From the NCBI RefSeq assembly GCF_022664535.1, contig NZ_JAKUJY010000002.1, positions 124,001 through 188,000 on the forward strand: a DNA stretch of 64,000 bases. The letters run 5' to 3'. Under the pieces are notes generated by a model, which did not search any database, was not told the origin of the DNA, and was given only the letters and a program-made list of their open reading frames with translations. This document shows positions 46,641 through 55,671 of this stretch, piece by piece. Positions within the stretch are counted from its first letter, which is position 1. Each line of letters begins with the position of its first letter. The translations under genes and the position numbers were made by a program. This DNA comes from Sphingobium trunci (GTDB lineage Bacteria; Pseudomonadota; Alphaproteobacteria; Sphingomonadales; Sphingomonadaceae).

Positions 46641-47759
46641 CTACCGCAAAATATGAGGGCTGGATAGTGCCTGGCCGTAAAGCGTCGCATAGGCGGCGAC
46701 CATGGCATCTTCGGTAAAGTCGCGCCCGGCGCGGTGGCGGTTTGCCTCACCCAGCCGGGCACGCAGGCCGGGCTCGGCGGCAAGCGTTCCCAGGGCCGCG
46801 CTCAGGCCCGCCTCGTCCGGGACGATGAAGGGGCGGTTCTCGGGCGCGATCATGTTGGCGACGTCGCCGACATCGGTCGACGCGATCGGCAGGCCCGCCG
46901 CCATCGCCTCCACCAGCGAGATCGGGAATTGCTCGCTGTCGGAGGAGAGGGCGAACAGGTCGAACAGGCCCATGAATCGCCAGGGTTCGGGCAGGAAACC
47001 GGGCAGGCAGATATCGGCAAGTCCCTGAAGTTGCGCTTCGGCAAGAATGGCGTCGCGGTCCGGCCCCTCCCCGATCACCACCAGTTGCAGCCGGTCGCGA
47101 TGCGGCGCGACGGCACGCACGAGGCGCGGGATATTCTTGACCGGGCGCAGTCCCGCGAGCGTACCGACAAGCAGCTTGCCCGGCGAACGGACGAGGCCGG
47201 GGATCGCATCGGGCGCGCAAGGCCCAGCATAACGGCCGGTGTCGATGCCGTTGCGGATCAGGTGGACCCTGGCGGGCGGCTGGCGCCACACCTGCCGGGC
47301 GATGCTGTCTAGACGGATCGAGGGCACGACCAGCGCATGGGCGCGCTGGAGCGCGAGGCGACGGTAGAGATTGCGCTGGGGCTTGAGGCCGCCGGTTTCA
47401 TCGGCGTTGAAACCGTCCTCATGGTGAATGAGCGGCGGGCCGCCATGCATGCGATGCGCCATGACCGCATCCATCGCGCCCCAATTATAGCTGAGGATCA
47501 GGTCGTAGCCGTACAGGAACCGGGCGATGGCCTTGAAGCGCCCGAGGCTCGGCTTTCCGGCGAGCGGAGGCGATTGGGGGAAATCCACCTTGAGGCTGGT
47601 GTCGATCGCGTCGCGGGCGCTCATCAGATGAGGGGCGGCGCTGACGATGCTGTGCCGCGCGCGATCGCCCCAGAGGTTCATCAGCCGGACGGCGCGGGCT
47701 TCCTTGCCGCCCAGGGAGAAGCTGCCGTGCACATGCAGCAGCCGGGGCGGGTCAGCCAT
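46641..47759 (-). CDS. Glycosyltransferase family 4
   Basis: 372 residues, GT-B fold. The N-terminal domain begins LLHVHGSFSLGGKEARAVRL (acceptor side). The C-terminal domain has VGTLAGLRPVKNIPRLVRAV, GEGPDRDAI and the nucleotide-sugar E-x7-E motif in SSDSEQFPISLVEAMAAGLPIASTDVG. These features are typical of retaining GT4 enzymes that build polysaccharide or glycolipid. No signal peptide; probably cytoplasmic or peripheral. It overlaps the upstream hydrolase gene by 8 bases. No wzx/wzy or other sugar genes are near. Confidence 0.9.
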   Translation of the reverse strand: MADPPRLLHVHGSFSLGGKEARAVRLMNLWGDRARHSIVSAAPHLMSARDAIDTSLKVDFPQSPPLAGKPSLGRFKAIARFLYGYDLILSYNWGAMDAVMAHRMHGGPPLIHHEDGFNADETGGLKPQRNLYRRLALQRAHALVVPSIRLDSIARQVWRQPPARVHLIRNGIDTGRYAGPCAPDAIPGLVRSPGKLLVGTLAGLRPVKNIPRLVRAVAPHRDRLQLVVIGEGPDRDAILAEAQLQGLADICLPGFLPEPWRFMGLFDLFALSSDSEQFPISLVEAMAAGLPIASTDVGDVANMIAPENRPFIVPDEAGLSAALGTLAAEPGLRARLGEANRHRAGRDFTEDAMVAAYATLYGQALSSPHILR

Positions 47760-48621
47760 TCAGGACCCTGTTGAGCAGCCGATCCACGGCGAAGACGGAC
47801 GCCGGCTCGTCAAGGACGGGCGTGTGGCCGACATTGGGGATGATCGCATAGTCGGCGTCGGGGCCGATCTCCTGCGCCATGCGGGCGGCCGTCGCGTCGC
47901 TCAGCAGATCGGAACGCTCACCGCGCAGGATGAGGGTCGGGATGCCCCTGAACGCCTGCATCACCGGCCACATGTCGACGCCCGCCTCGCTGCCCGCGAC
48001 GCGCAACGGTTCGGCGATGCGCATGTCATAGTCGAGCACGATGCGCCCGGCATTGTTCAGCCGGTAGAGGCGATGCGCCATGGCCAGCCATTGTTCGAGA
48101 CCATAGGCCGGATAGATATCGCGATTGGCCTCCTCCAGCGCGCGGGCGGCATGAACCCAGCTCGGATGCGACTGGCCGACGCCGACATAGGTGCGGATGC
48201 GGGCAAGCCCCGCCTCCTCCAGCGTCGGGCCGACATCGTTCAGCAGCCCCCCCGCCAGCCATTCGCGATGGGTGGCGGCGATGAGCATGGTGATGACGCC
48301 GCCCAGCGACGTGCCGATGGCGACGAAGCGGGGGATGGCAAGGTCGGCCAGCAAGCGGCTGATATCCTGCAAATAGGTGAGCGGGACATAGCTCATCGGA
48401 TCCTTCGCCTGCGCGCTTTCGGCGCGGCCGCGCATGTCGGGGCAGATCAGGCGCCATGGCCCGCCCAGCCGACCCGCCAGCGGCTCGAAATCGCGGGCGT
48501 TGCGGGTCAGGCCCGGCAGGCAGAGCAAGGGCGGACGGCCATCCTCGCCCCCGGCATAATCGCGATAATGCAGCCTCAGGCCATCGGGCGACCACCAATA
48601 TCCGTCGGTGTAATTGCTCAA
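47752..48621 (-). CDS. Alpha/beta hydrolase
   Basis: 289 residues, complete alpha/beta-hydrolase fold. The nucleophile elbow is GTSLGG (about residue 98). The acidic residue is probably in RGERSDLLSD and the His in NVGHTPVLDEP. The oxyanion region is LLCLPGLTRNARDFEPLA. It resembles small esterases/lactonases; substrate unknown. Transcribed away from selO and towards the glycosyltransferase gene, which it overlaps, suggesting a two-gene unit. Confidence 0.9.
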   Translation of the reverse strand: MSNYTDGYWWSPDGLRLHYRDYAGGEDGRPPLLCLPGLTRNARDFEPLAGRLGGPWRLICPDMRGRAESAQAKDPMSYVPLTYLQDISRLLADLAIPRFVAIGTSLGGVITMLIAATHREWLAGGLLNDVGPTLEEAGLARIRTYVGVGQSHPSWVHAARALEEANRDIYPAYGLEQWLAMAHRLYRLNNAGRIVLDYDMRIAEPLRVAGSEAGVDMWPVMQAFRGIPTLILRGERSDLLSDATAARMAQEIGPDADYAIIPNVGHTPVLDEPASVFAVDRLLNRVLNG

Positions 48622-48661
48622 GCTGCTTGATCCTTAAGGCCTTCGTCCCACATATCGCCGC

Positions 48662-50056
48662 ATGCGCTCTCCCCTGCAAGCCGCCAAATATCGCCCCGCG
48701 AACGAAATCGCCGCGCTGCAACCCGATTTCGCCGATCCCGTCGCACCGGCGGATTTTCCGCAAACGATCCTGCGCTTCCGCAACGACCGCTGGGCACCCA
48801 CGGTCGGCCTGGGAAGCCTGACCGACGAACAGTGGCTGGCGCATTTCGGCCGGTTCCAGCCGCTGGAAGGATCGCTGCCCCAACCCCTGGCGCTGCGCTA
48901 TCACGGGCATCAGTTCCGGCAATATAATCCCGATATCGGCGACGGGCGCGGCTTCCTGTTCGCGCAGTTGCGCGACGGCGCCGGACGGCTGCTGGACCTG
49001 GGCACCAAAGGGTCGGGACAGACGCCCTATAGCCGCTTCGGCGACGGACGGCTGACGCTGAAGGGCGGCGTGCGGGAAATTCTCGCAACCGAAATGCTGG
49101 AGGCGCTGGGCGTCAACACGTCGAAGACCTTTTCCATCATCGAAACGGGCGAGGCGCTGGAGCGCAACGACGAACCCTCCCCCACCCGCGCCGCCGTCAT
49201 GGTGCGCCTCAGCCATTCGCATATCCGCATCGGATCGTTCCAGCGAGCCGCCTATTTCGAGGACAAGGCCCTGCTGGAACGGCTCGTCGATTATGCGCTG
49301 ACGAAGCTGTATGGCGCGGTTCCGGACGACAACCCACCCGCGCAACTGCTGGGGCGCGTGGTCGAGCGAACGGCGGACCTCGCCGCGAGCTATATGGTCG
49401 CGGGTTTCGTCCATGGCGTGCTCAACAGCGACAATATCAATGTGACGGGCGAGAGTTTCGACTATGGCCCATGGCGCTTCACGCCGCTGTGGGAAGCGGG
49501 CTTCACCGCCGCCTATTTCGATCATGCGGGCCTCTATGCCTTCGGGCGGCAGGCCGAAGCGATCCATTGGGACGTCGCGCAACTGGCGGTATCGCTGCGT
49601 CCGCTGGTCGAGGCGCACCCCCTGATCGCGCAGCTCGAGCGTTTTCCGCAACTTTATGGCGAGGCGATGGCCCGGCGTTTCTGCTGGCGGCTGGGCGTGG
49701 CGCAGACAGGCGACGCCCCCGCCATGATCGAGGCCGCGGTCAGGGGGATGATCGCCAGCCAGACGCCCATCGACCGCTTCTTCCAGGACTGGCGCGGCGG
49801 CGCCCCCCGCGACGGCGCCGTCTATGCGGGCGAGGAATGGGCCGGATTCCGCGAGACCGTTGCCGGGTTCGAGGCAAGCAGCCCGCACGACCATCCCTAT
49901 TGGAGCGCTCCCTCGCCCTGTTCCATGCATATCGACGAGGTGGAGGCGATCTGGAGCGCCATCGACAGGGACGACGACTGGGCGCCGCTCCATGCCAAGG
50001 TCGCGTCGATCCGGGCCATGGGCGATGCCCTGGGGGACGCGCCACCCCTTCCCTAA
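48662..50056 (+). CDS. selO: Protein adenylyltransferase SelO (YdiU family)
   Basis: 464 residues. Pseudokinase-fold enzyme that transfers AMP to protein Ser/Thr/Tyr. Seen are the inverted nucleotide-binding region KGSGQTPYSRFGDGRLTLKGGVREIL (about residues 118-143) and the metal/catalytic segment FVHGVLNSDNINVTGESFDYGPW. SHSHIRIGSFQ also matches the family. The C-terminus ends DALGDAPPLP without the Cys/Sec found at the end of many homologues. Divergent from the hydrolase; astD follows after 27 bases. Confidence 0.93.
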   Translation: MRSPLQAAKYRPANEIAALQPDFADPVAPADFPQTILRFRNDRWAPTVGLGSLTDEQWLAHFGRFQPLEGSLPQPLALRYHGHQFRQYNPDIGDGRGFLFAQLRDGAGRLLDLGTKGSGQTPYSRFGDGRLTLKGGVREILATEMLEALGVNTSKTFSIIETGEALERNDEPSPTRAAVMVRLSHSHIRIGSFQRAAYFEDKALLERLVDYALTKLYGAVPDDNPPAQLLGRVVERTADLAASYMVAGFVHGVLNSDNINVTGESFDYGPWRFTPLWEAGFTAAYFDHAGLYAFGRQAEAIHWDVAQLAVSLRPLVEAHPLIAQLERFPQLYGEAMARRFCWRLGVAQTGDAPAMIEAAVRGMIASQTPIDRFFQDWRGGAPRDGAVYAGEEWAGFRETVAGFEASSPHDHPYWSAPSPCSMHIDEVEAIWSAIDRDDDWAPLHAKVASIRAMGDALGDAPPLP

Positions 50057-50083
50057 CGCCCGATTATCCTCCATATCATTGCC

Positions 50084-51517
50084 ATGTCTGCCACGCTGAC
50101 TTCGTTCGAACCCGCCACCGGTGCTCTCTTGTGGCAGGGGACTGCCAGCGACGTGGAGGCGGAGGTCGCCCGCGCCCGTTCCGCCTGGCCCGGATGGGCC
50201 GCGCAGCCCATCGCCTATCGCATCGAAACGCTGCGCCGCTTCGTCAATGTCGTGCGCGCGAATGAGGAGGCGCTGGCCGACCTGATCGCCCGCGAAACCG
50301 GCAAGCCGCTATGGGACGCGCGAACCGAAGTCACGGCGGTGATGAACAAGGTCGACATCTCCGTCACGGCCTTCTCGGAACGCACCGGGCAGCGGCGGCT
50401 GGAGGCGGCCATGGGCGCGCGCCAGTCGGTGCGGCACAAGCCCCATGGCGTAATGGCGGTCCTCGGCCCCTATAATTTCCCGGCGCATCTACCCAACGGC
50501 CATATCGTGCCCGCGCTGCTGGCCGGGAACGCCGTGCTGTTCAAGCCTTCGGAAAAGACGCCCGCCGTGGGCGAGATGCTGGTGCGCCTCTATCATGAGG
50601 CGGGCGTGCCGGAGGATGCGGTGCGGCTGGTGCTGGGTGGCCCGGAAGAGGGCAAGGCGCTGGCTGCGCATCCCGATGTCGGCGGCGTGCTGTTCACCGG
50701 ATCGGCGCAGACCGGGATCGCCATCAACCGGCAGTTCGCCGCCAATCCCGGCAAGATATTGGCGCTGGAGATGGGCGGCAACAATCCCATCATCGCCTGG
50801 GATACGGCCGATGTCGCAAGTTCGGCAGCGCTGATCGTACAGTCCGCCTTCCTGTCGAGCGGGCAGCGCTGCACGGCGGCGAGCCGCCTGATCGTCAGGG
50901 AAAGCCTGGCCGACACGCTGATCGCGGAGGTCAAGAAGCTGGCCGACCGGCTGATCGTCGACCATCCCCATGCCGATCCCGCCCCCTATATGGGCCCTGT
51001 GATCGACAATCACGCGGCCGACCAGCTCACCGAAAGCTTCCTCTACCTGATGAGCAACGGCGGCAAGCCGATCAAGCATATGCAGCGGCCGGTGAAGGGC
51101 CTGCCGTTCCTGACCCCCGCCATCATCGACGTGACCGCCATGGCGGAGCGGCCGGACATCGAACTGTTCGGGCCGTTGCTGCAGGTCGTCCGGGTGCCGG
51201 ACTTCGAATCCGCCATCCTGGAGGCGAACAATACGCGCTACGGCCTGTCCGCGGCGCTGGTCGGCGGGTCGCCGGAACAATATAACCAGTTCTGGGCCAA
51301 TATCCGGGCGGGGATCGTCAACTGGAACCGCCCGACCAACGGCGCCTCTTCGTCCGCTCCCTTCGGCGGGGTCGGGATTTCCGGCAATCACCGGCCCAGC
51401 GCCTATTATGCGGCGGATTATTGCGCCTATCCGGTGGTTTCGGTGGAAATAGAGCAGCCCCGCGCCTCCATCGGCGTCGGCCTCAGGGACATCGACACCA
51501 GCGCGATGGGGGACTGA
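50084..51517 (+). CDS. astD: Succinylglutamate-semialdehyde dehydrogenase
   Basis: 477 residues. ALDH superfamily enzyme of the arginine succinyltransferase pathway, oxidising N-succinylglutamate semialdehyde with NAD. Seen: the NAD-binding GPYNFPAHLPNGH and FTGSAQTG, the catalytic Glu in LEMGGNNP, and the catalytic Cys in SGQRCTAASRL. The GHIVPALLAGNAV and GASSSAPFGGVGISGNHRPSA patterns match AstD more than other ALDHs. No astA, astB, astC or astE is in the window, so it may serve another semialdehyde. A GC-rich hairpin follows at 51519-51552. Confidence 0.88.
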   Translation: MSATLTSFEPATGALLWQGTASDVEAEVARARSAWPGWAAQPIAYRIETLRRFVNVVRANEEALADLIARETGKPLWDARTEVTAVMNKVDISVTAFSERTGQRRLEAAMGARQSVRHKPHGVMAVLGPYNFPAHLPNGHIVPALLAGNAVLFKPSEKTPAVGEMLVRLYHEAGVPEDAVRLVLGGPEEGKALAAHPDVGGVLFTGSAQTGIAINRQFAANPGKILALEMGGNNPIIAWDTADVASSAALIVQSAFLSSGQRCTAASRLIVRESLADTLIAEVKKLADRLIVDHPHADPAPYMGPVIDNHAADQLTESFLYLMSNGGKPIKHMQRPVKGLPFLTPAIIDVTAMAERPDIELFGPLLQVVRVPDFESAILEANNTRYGLSAALVGGSPEQYNQFWANIRAGIVNWNRPTNGASSSAPFGGVGISGNHRPSAYYAADYCAYPVVSVEIEQPRASIGVGLRDIDTSAMGD

Positions 51518-51518
51518 G

Positions 51519-51552
51519 CGGCGGCGCCCCCGCGCGTCCCGCAGCGCCGCCG
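51519..51552 (+). terminator. GC-rich hairpin after astD
   Basis: CGGCGGCGC (51519-51527) pairs with GCGCCGCCG (51544-51552), a nine-base stem directly after the astD stop, followed by ATACATTATAAATT. There is no run of Ts, but the stem is strong. It separates astD from the sulfur operon. Confidence 0.55.
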
Positions 51553-51646
51553 ATACATTATAAATTGGCCCGCCCCCAAATTTTCCTTCGCGTCGGGCAA
51601 AGCATTCTCAATTGAAACCATTGGCCACTTTCGCCATGTGGCCAGC

Positions 51647-52435
51647 ATGGCTGAAACTGCACCTGCCACTGTCCACCTCGTCGGCGCGGGTCCGGGCGAC
51701 CCGGAACTGCTGACCTTGCGCGCCGCGCGCCTGATCGGCGAGGCGGAGGTGATCGTGCATGACGGGCTGGTTTCGGCGGAGATACTGGCGCTGGCATCGG
51801 CGAATGCGGAACTGATTTCCGTCGCCAAGCAGCGCAGCCGCCATTCGCTGCCGCAGGACGGCATCAACGCCCTGCTCGTCGAACTGGCGCTGGCCGGGCG
51901 GGCGGTCGTGCGGCTGAAGGGCGGCGATCCCTTCATCTTCGGGCGCGGAGGCGAGGAAATGGAGGCCTGCCGCGCCGCCGGCGTGCCGGTGGAGATCGTG
52001 CCGGGGATCAGCGCCGCCATGGGCAGCGCGGCGCAGGCGCAGCTTCCCCTCACCCATCGCAACGCAGCAAGCGCGGTGACTTTCGTCGCGGGCCAGTGCA
52101 AGGGGCTGACGGATCAGGACTGGTCCGGCCTGGCGGGTGCCGGGCGGACGCTCGTTATCTACATGGGCGTGGCCACGGCGGCGGACATTGCCGACAAGCT
52201 GATCGCCGACGGCGTCAGCCCAGGCATCCCCGTGGCGGTGCTGGAAAACGGCACGCGCGCCGACATGCGGACGCTGCGCACCCTGCTCGCCGATCTGGGC
52301 GACATGGTGGCGCGAGAAAAGGTGAAGAGTCCGGCCCTGATCGTGGTCGGCGACGTGGCGGCCCATGCGCTGGCGCAGGATGTGCTGGCCGGATGGGCGG
52401 CGCAGGAATTTATCGGGGTGGAGACAGATAAGTGA
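51647..52435 (+). CDS. cobA: Uroporphyrinogen-III C-methyltransferase
   Basis: 262 residues from ATG 51647; a GTG at 51638 would add three residues. Methylates uroporphyrinogen III twice with SAM to precorrin-2, the precursor of siroheme and cobalamin. Seen: VHLVGAGPGDPELLTL, VRLKGGDPFIFGRGGEE and VVPGIS-type EIVPGISAAMG. Its place in a sulfite reductase operon points to siroheme supply. No CysG-type oxidase/ferrochelatase domain is fused, so that step is encoded elsewhere. Overlaps the next gene by 4 bases. Confidence 0.94.
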   Translation: MAETAPATVHLVGAGPGDPELLTLRAARLIGEAEVIVHDGLVSAEILALASANAELISVAKQRSRHSLPQDGINALLVELALAGRAVVRLKGGDPFIFGRGGEEMEACRAAGVPVEIVPGISAAMGSAAQAQLPLTHRNAASAVTFVAGQCKGLTDQDWSGLAGAGRTLVIYMGVATAADIADKLIADGVSPGIPVAVLENGTRADMRTLRTLLADLGDMVAREKVKSPALIVVGDVAAHALAQDVLAGWAAQEFIGVETDK

Positions 52436-52728
52436 AGATTTTGACCGGCAATGACCTCAGCACCGGGGACGTGATCTGGTGGGCGGGCGATGGCTGGTCG
52501 CGGCAGGTCGGCGATTCCGCCGATGTGGGCGACAAGGGCGAGGAAATGGCGCGGGCCGAGGAAGCCGCATTGCGCGTCGTGGGCGCCTATGTGATCGACG
52601 CCACGGTCGAGGCGGGCGGCGTGCGCCCCGCGCACATCAAGGACCGCATACGCGCCCTGGGGCCGACCGTCCGCCCCGACCTGACGCTGAAACCGAATGA
52701 TGCCGATGCCGGCAATTGGGTGATCTGA
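52432..52728 (+). CDS. DUF2849 family protein
   Basis: 98 residues from a GTG that overlaps the cobA stop. Features are MKILTGNDLSTGDVIWW and VVGAYVIDATVEAGGVRPAHIKDRIRALGPTVRPDL, the DUF2849 pattern, and the usual position between the siroheme methyltransferase and sulfite reductase genes in alphaproteobacteria. No catalytic or metal motif is clear. A small helper of sulfite reductase or siroheme loading is an inference from gene order only. Confidence 0.88.
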   Translation: MKILTGNDLSTGDVIWWAGDGWSRQVGDSADVGDKGEEMARAEEAALRVVGAYVIDATVEAGGVRPAHIKDRIRALGPTVRPDLTLKPNDADAGNWVI

Positions 52729-52730
52729 CC

Positions 52731-54362
52731 ATGTATCGTTACGACAGCTACGACCAATCCATCGTCGACGCCCGCGTCGAGGAATTTCGCGACCAGACCC
52801 AGCGCCGCCTGGCCGGGCAGTTGACGGAGGACCAGTTCAAGCCGCTGCGGCTGATGAACGGCCTCTATCTCCAGCTCCACGCCTATATGCTGCGCGTCGC
52901 CATTCCCTATGGCACGCTGTCGGGCAGGCAGATGCGCAAGCTGGGCGAGATCGCGGCCAAATATGACAGGGGCTATGGCCATTTCACCACGCGCCAGAAT
53001 CTTCAGTATAACTGGATCAAGCTGGCCGATGCGCCCGATATCCTGGCCGAGCTGGCGACGGTGGAGATGCATGCCATCCAGACCAGCGGCAACTGCATCC
53101 GCAATATCTCGTCCGACCAATATGCGGGCGTGTCGGCGGATGAAGTGACCGATCCGCGTCCCTGGGCGGAACTGCTGCGGCAATGGTCGACCTTCCATCC
53201 GGAATTCACCTATCTGCCGCGCAAGTTCAAGATCGCGGTGATCGCCAGCGAGGAAGACCGATCGGCCATGCGGCTGCATGATATCGGCCTCAAGCTGGTG
53301 TCGCGCGACGGCCGGATCGGCGCGGAGGTCTATGCCGGTGGCGGCATGGGCCGCACGCCGATGGTTGCCCCGCAAATCAGGGACTTCGTGCCCGAAGATG
53401 AGATCGTCTCTTATCTGGAAGCCTGCCTGCGCGTCTACAACCGCTATGGCCGCCGCGACAACAAGTACAAGGCGCGGATCAAGATCCTCGTCCATGAACT
53501 GGGGGTCGAGGAATATAAGCGCCAAGTCGAGGAGGAGTATGCGCATATGCGTGAGCTCGGCCTCAACCCGCCGACCGAGGAACTGGACCGCATCCGGCCC
53601 TTCTTCGCGAACCCGGCCTATGAGGCTGGCCTGAGCGACGATCTGGACCGCTCCGATCCGGCCTTCGCCCTGTGGGTCGATCGTCAGATCGCGGCGCACA
53701 AGCAGCCGGGCTATGCCATCGTCAACATCAGCCTGAAGCCGAAGGGCGGGATTCCGGGTGATGCGTCGGCCGAACAGATCGCGCTGGTGGCGGACCTTGC
53801 CGAAACCTACAGCTTCGACGAACTGCGCGTGACCCATGCGCAGAACCTCGTCCTGCCGCATGTGAAGAAGGCGGACCTCCACGCCATCTGGCAGAAGCTG
53901 GACGAAGCGGGCCTCGCCGAAGCCAATCTGGACCTCATCACCGACATCATCGCCTGCCCCGGCCTCGATTATTGCAGCCTTGCCAATGCCCGCTCGATCC
54001 CGCTGGCGCAGAAGCTGTCGGAGCGTTTCGCTTCGGCCGAACGGCAAAAGGATCTGGGCGAGCTGAAGGTCAAGATTTCCGGCTGCATCAACGCCTGCGG
54101 CCATCACCATGCAGGCCATATCGGCGTGCTGGGCGTGGACCGGAAGGGCGTGGAGAATTTCCAGCTCTCGCTCGGCGGATCGGGCGCGGAGGACGCCAGC
54201 GTCGGCCAGATCACCGGCCCCGGCTTCTCGGAGGATGGCGTGGTCGATGCCATCGAGAAGGTGACCAACCTCTATGTCGCGCAGCGCCAGGAAGGCGAAC
54301 GCTTCCTCGACACCTATCGCCGTCTTGGCATGAAGCCCTTCAAGGAGGCGATCTATGGTTGA
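52731..54362 (+). CDS. cysI: Assimilatory sulfite reductase hemoprotein (nitrite/sulfite reductase family)
   Basis: 543 residues from ATG 52731; a longer frame begins inside DUF2849. Reduces sulfite to sulfide with six electrons at a coupled siroheme-[4Fe-4S] centre. The cluster cysteines are CPGLDYC (Cys-x5-Cys) and CINAC in KISGCINACGHHHAGH (Cys-x3-Cys). Two ferredoxin-like half domains (HFTTRQNLQYNWIKL; KIAVIASEEDRSAM) precede each siroheme-binding half. No CysJ flavoprotein is adjacent, so electrons probably come from ferredoxin. It overlaps the next gene by 8 bases. Confidence 0.93.
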   Translation: MYRYDSYDQSIVDARVEEFRDQTQRRLAGQLTEDQFKPLRLMNGLYLQLHAYMLRVAIPYGTLSGRQMRKLGEIAAKYDRGYGHFTTRQNLQYNWIKLADAPDILAELATVEMHAIQTSGNCIRNISSDQYAGVSADEVTDPRPWAELLRQWSTFHPEFTYLPRKFKIAVIASEEDRSAMRLHDIGLKLVSRDGRIGAEVYAGGGMGRTPMVAPQIRDFVPEDEIVSYLEACLRVYNRYGRRDNKYKARIKILVHELGVEEYKRQVEEEYAHMRELGLNPPTEELDRIRPFFANPAYEAGLSDDLDRSDPAFALWVDRQIAAHKQPGYAIVNISLKPKGGIPGDASAEQIALVADLAETYSFDELRVTHAQNLVLPHVKKADLHAIWQKLDEAGLAEANLDLITDIIACPGLDYCSLANARSIPLAQKLSERFASAERQKDLGELKVKISGCINACGHHHAGHIGVLGVDRKGVENFQLSLGGSGAEDASVGQITGPGFSEDGVVDAIEKVTNLYVAQRQEGERFLDTYRRLGMKPFKEAIYG

Positions 54363-54795
54363 GTTCCTGTCCTTCCGCGAAGGCGATGCCGCACAGGAAC
54401 CGGCCGTGACGGTCGAATCCTTCACCGGCCAGTCCAACTCGACCGCCGTCAGGATCGAGGCGGGCGAGGATGCGCGCGAATTGCTGCCCTATCTCGACCG
54501 CCTGTCGCTGGTGGAGGTCAACTTCCCGGTCTATGGCGACGGGCGCGGCTATTCGGCCGCGCGCATCCTGCGCGAAGCTGGATATGAAGGCGAACTGCGC
54601 GCCGTGGGCGATGTGCTGGTGGACCAGCTCGTCGCCATGCGCCGCTGCGGCTTCGACACGTTCCGGCCCGACAAGGCGCTGGACGATGCCGCCGTCGAAC
54701 GTGCCCTCAATCGTTATGCCGACGTCTATCAGAAGACCGTCGATGGCCGCCGCCCGGTGTGGGCGAAACGGCACCCGGAGAGAGTGAATGGCTGA
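54355..54795 (+). CDS. DUF934 family protein of the sulfite reductase operon
   Basis: 146 residues. The core LSLVEVNFPVYGDGRGYSAARILREAGYEGELRAVGDVLVDQL and MRRCGFDTF is the DUF934 signature, consistently encoded beside cysI in proteobacteria lacking cysJ. An accessory or electron-transfer adaptor role for sulfite reductase is inferred from context, not shown. It overlaps cysI by 8 bases and cysH by 8 bases, so the three are tightly coupled. Confidence 0.9.
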   Translation: MVEFLSFREGDAAQEPAVTVESFTGQSNSTAVRIEAGEDARELLPYLDRLSLVEVNFPVYGDGRGYSAARILREAGYEGELRAVGDVLVDQLVAMRRCGFDTFRPDKALDDAAVERALNRYADVYQKTVDGRRPVWAKRHPERVNG

Positions 54796-55579
54796 ACCTG
54801 CCCGCAAGCTTGACGTCATCGACGCCCGCCCCGCCTTTACCCAGGCCGAGGCGGACGCGCTCAACGCGCGTTTCGAAGGTGTCGATACGCTCTCGATGCT
54901 CAAGGCCGTCTTTGCCGAGGGACTGGCCGGGAATGTCGCGGTCGTTTCCTCCTTCGGCACCGAAAGCGCGGTGCTGCTCGACCTGGTCGCGAAGGCGGAC
55001 AAGACCGTGCCGGTGATCTTCGTCGATACGCTCAAGATGTTTTCGGAAACGCTGGATTATCGCGATACGCTGATCCGGACGCTCGGCTTCACCGACAGCC
55101 GGTCGGTCACTCCCGACGCGCAGGTGCTGGCCCAGAAGGACGAGACTGGCCTGCGCTGGTCCTACGACCCCGACGGCTGCTGCGAAATCCGCAAGGTCGA
55201 ACCGATGAACCGCGCGAAGCAGGGGCTGGACGCCTGGATTTCCGGGCGCAAGGCGTTCCAGTCGGTGACGCGCCAGAACCTGCCCCGTTTCGAGGTGGAG
55301 GATGGTCGGCTGAAGATCAATCCGCTGGGCGACTGGACCAAGGACGATCTGGAGGCCTGGTTCGACGCGGAAAATCTGCCCCGCCATCCGCTGGAGGCGC
55401 AGGGCTATCTCTCGATCGGCTGCGAACCCTGCACGTCCAAGGTGCTGCCGGGCGAAGACCCTCGCGCCGGGCGCTGGCGCGGGTGGGACAAGGTGGAATG
55501 CGGCATCCACTCGCCGGTGACGCCGATCCCCGCGCCCGCCGCCGATCCGGACGATCCGGCCAACCAGCCGGTCTTCTGA
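54788..55579 (+). CDS. cysH: Adenylylsulfate (APS) reductase, CysH family
   Basis: 263 residues. Reduces activated sulfate to sulfite. The adenylyl-sulfate pocket is VSSFGTES (53-60). The [4Fe-4S] cysteines are Cys131-Cys132 and Cys212/Cys215 (GCEPC), and the catalytic Cys238 lies in ECGIH. The CC...CxxC set marks the APS-reducing branch and not the PAPS enzyme of enterobacteria, so PAPS is not needed. Last gene of the cobA-cysH operon; a nine-base-pair hairpin follows six bases later. Confidence 0.94.
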   Translation: MAEPARKLDVIDARPAFTQAEADALNARFEGVDTLSMLKAVFAEGLAGNVAVVSSFGTESAVLLDLVAKADKTVPVIFVDTLKMFSETLDYRDTLIRTLGFTDSRSVTPDAQVLAQKDETGLRWSYDPDGCCEIRKVEPMNRAKQGLDAWISGRKAFQSVTRQNLPRFEVEDGRLKINPLGDWTKDDLEAWFDAENLPRHPLEAQGYLSIGCEPCTSKVLPGEDPRAGRWRGWDKVECGIHSPVTPIPAPAADPDDPANQPVF

Positions 55580-55584
55580 GCTTC

Positions 55585-55605
55585 CCCTCTCCCGGTGGGA
55601 GAGGG
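55585..55605. repeat. Perfect palindromic hairpin after cysH, copy 4 of the GC-rich repeat
   Basis: CCCTCTCCC (55585-55593) and GGGAGAGGG (55597-55605) with a GGT loop. It lies six bases after the cysH stop and probably stabilises or ends the operon transcript. Related to 8925, 9334 and 26545. Confidence 0.7.
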
Positions 55606-55671
55606 AAAACTGCCGCATTGCCATACAGTCGTTCAACAACTAACCGTTGCGCCTGCAAAGGGAGCAACGCC

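Noticed and set aside
48026..50074. 682-codon minus-strand frame opposite selO and through the hydrolase
   Set aside because: Spans two genes on different strands and shows no family features.
51553..51646. Riboswitch (cobalamin or SAM) upstream of cobA
   Set aside because: Under 100 bases, with no recognisable conserved core or multi-stem layout.
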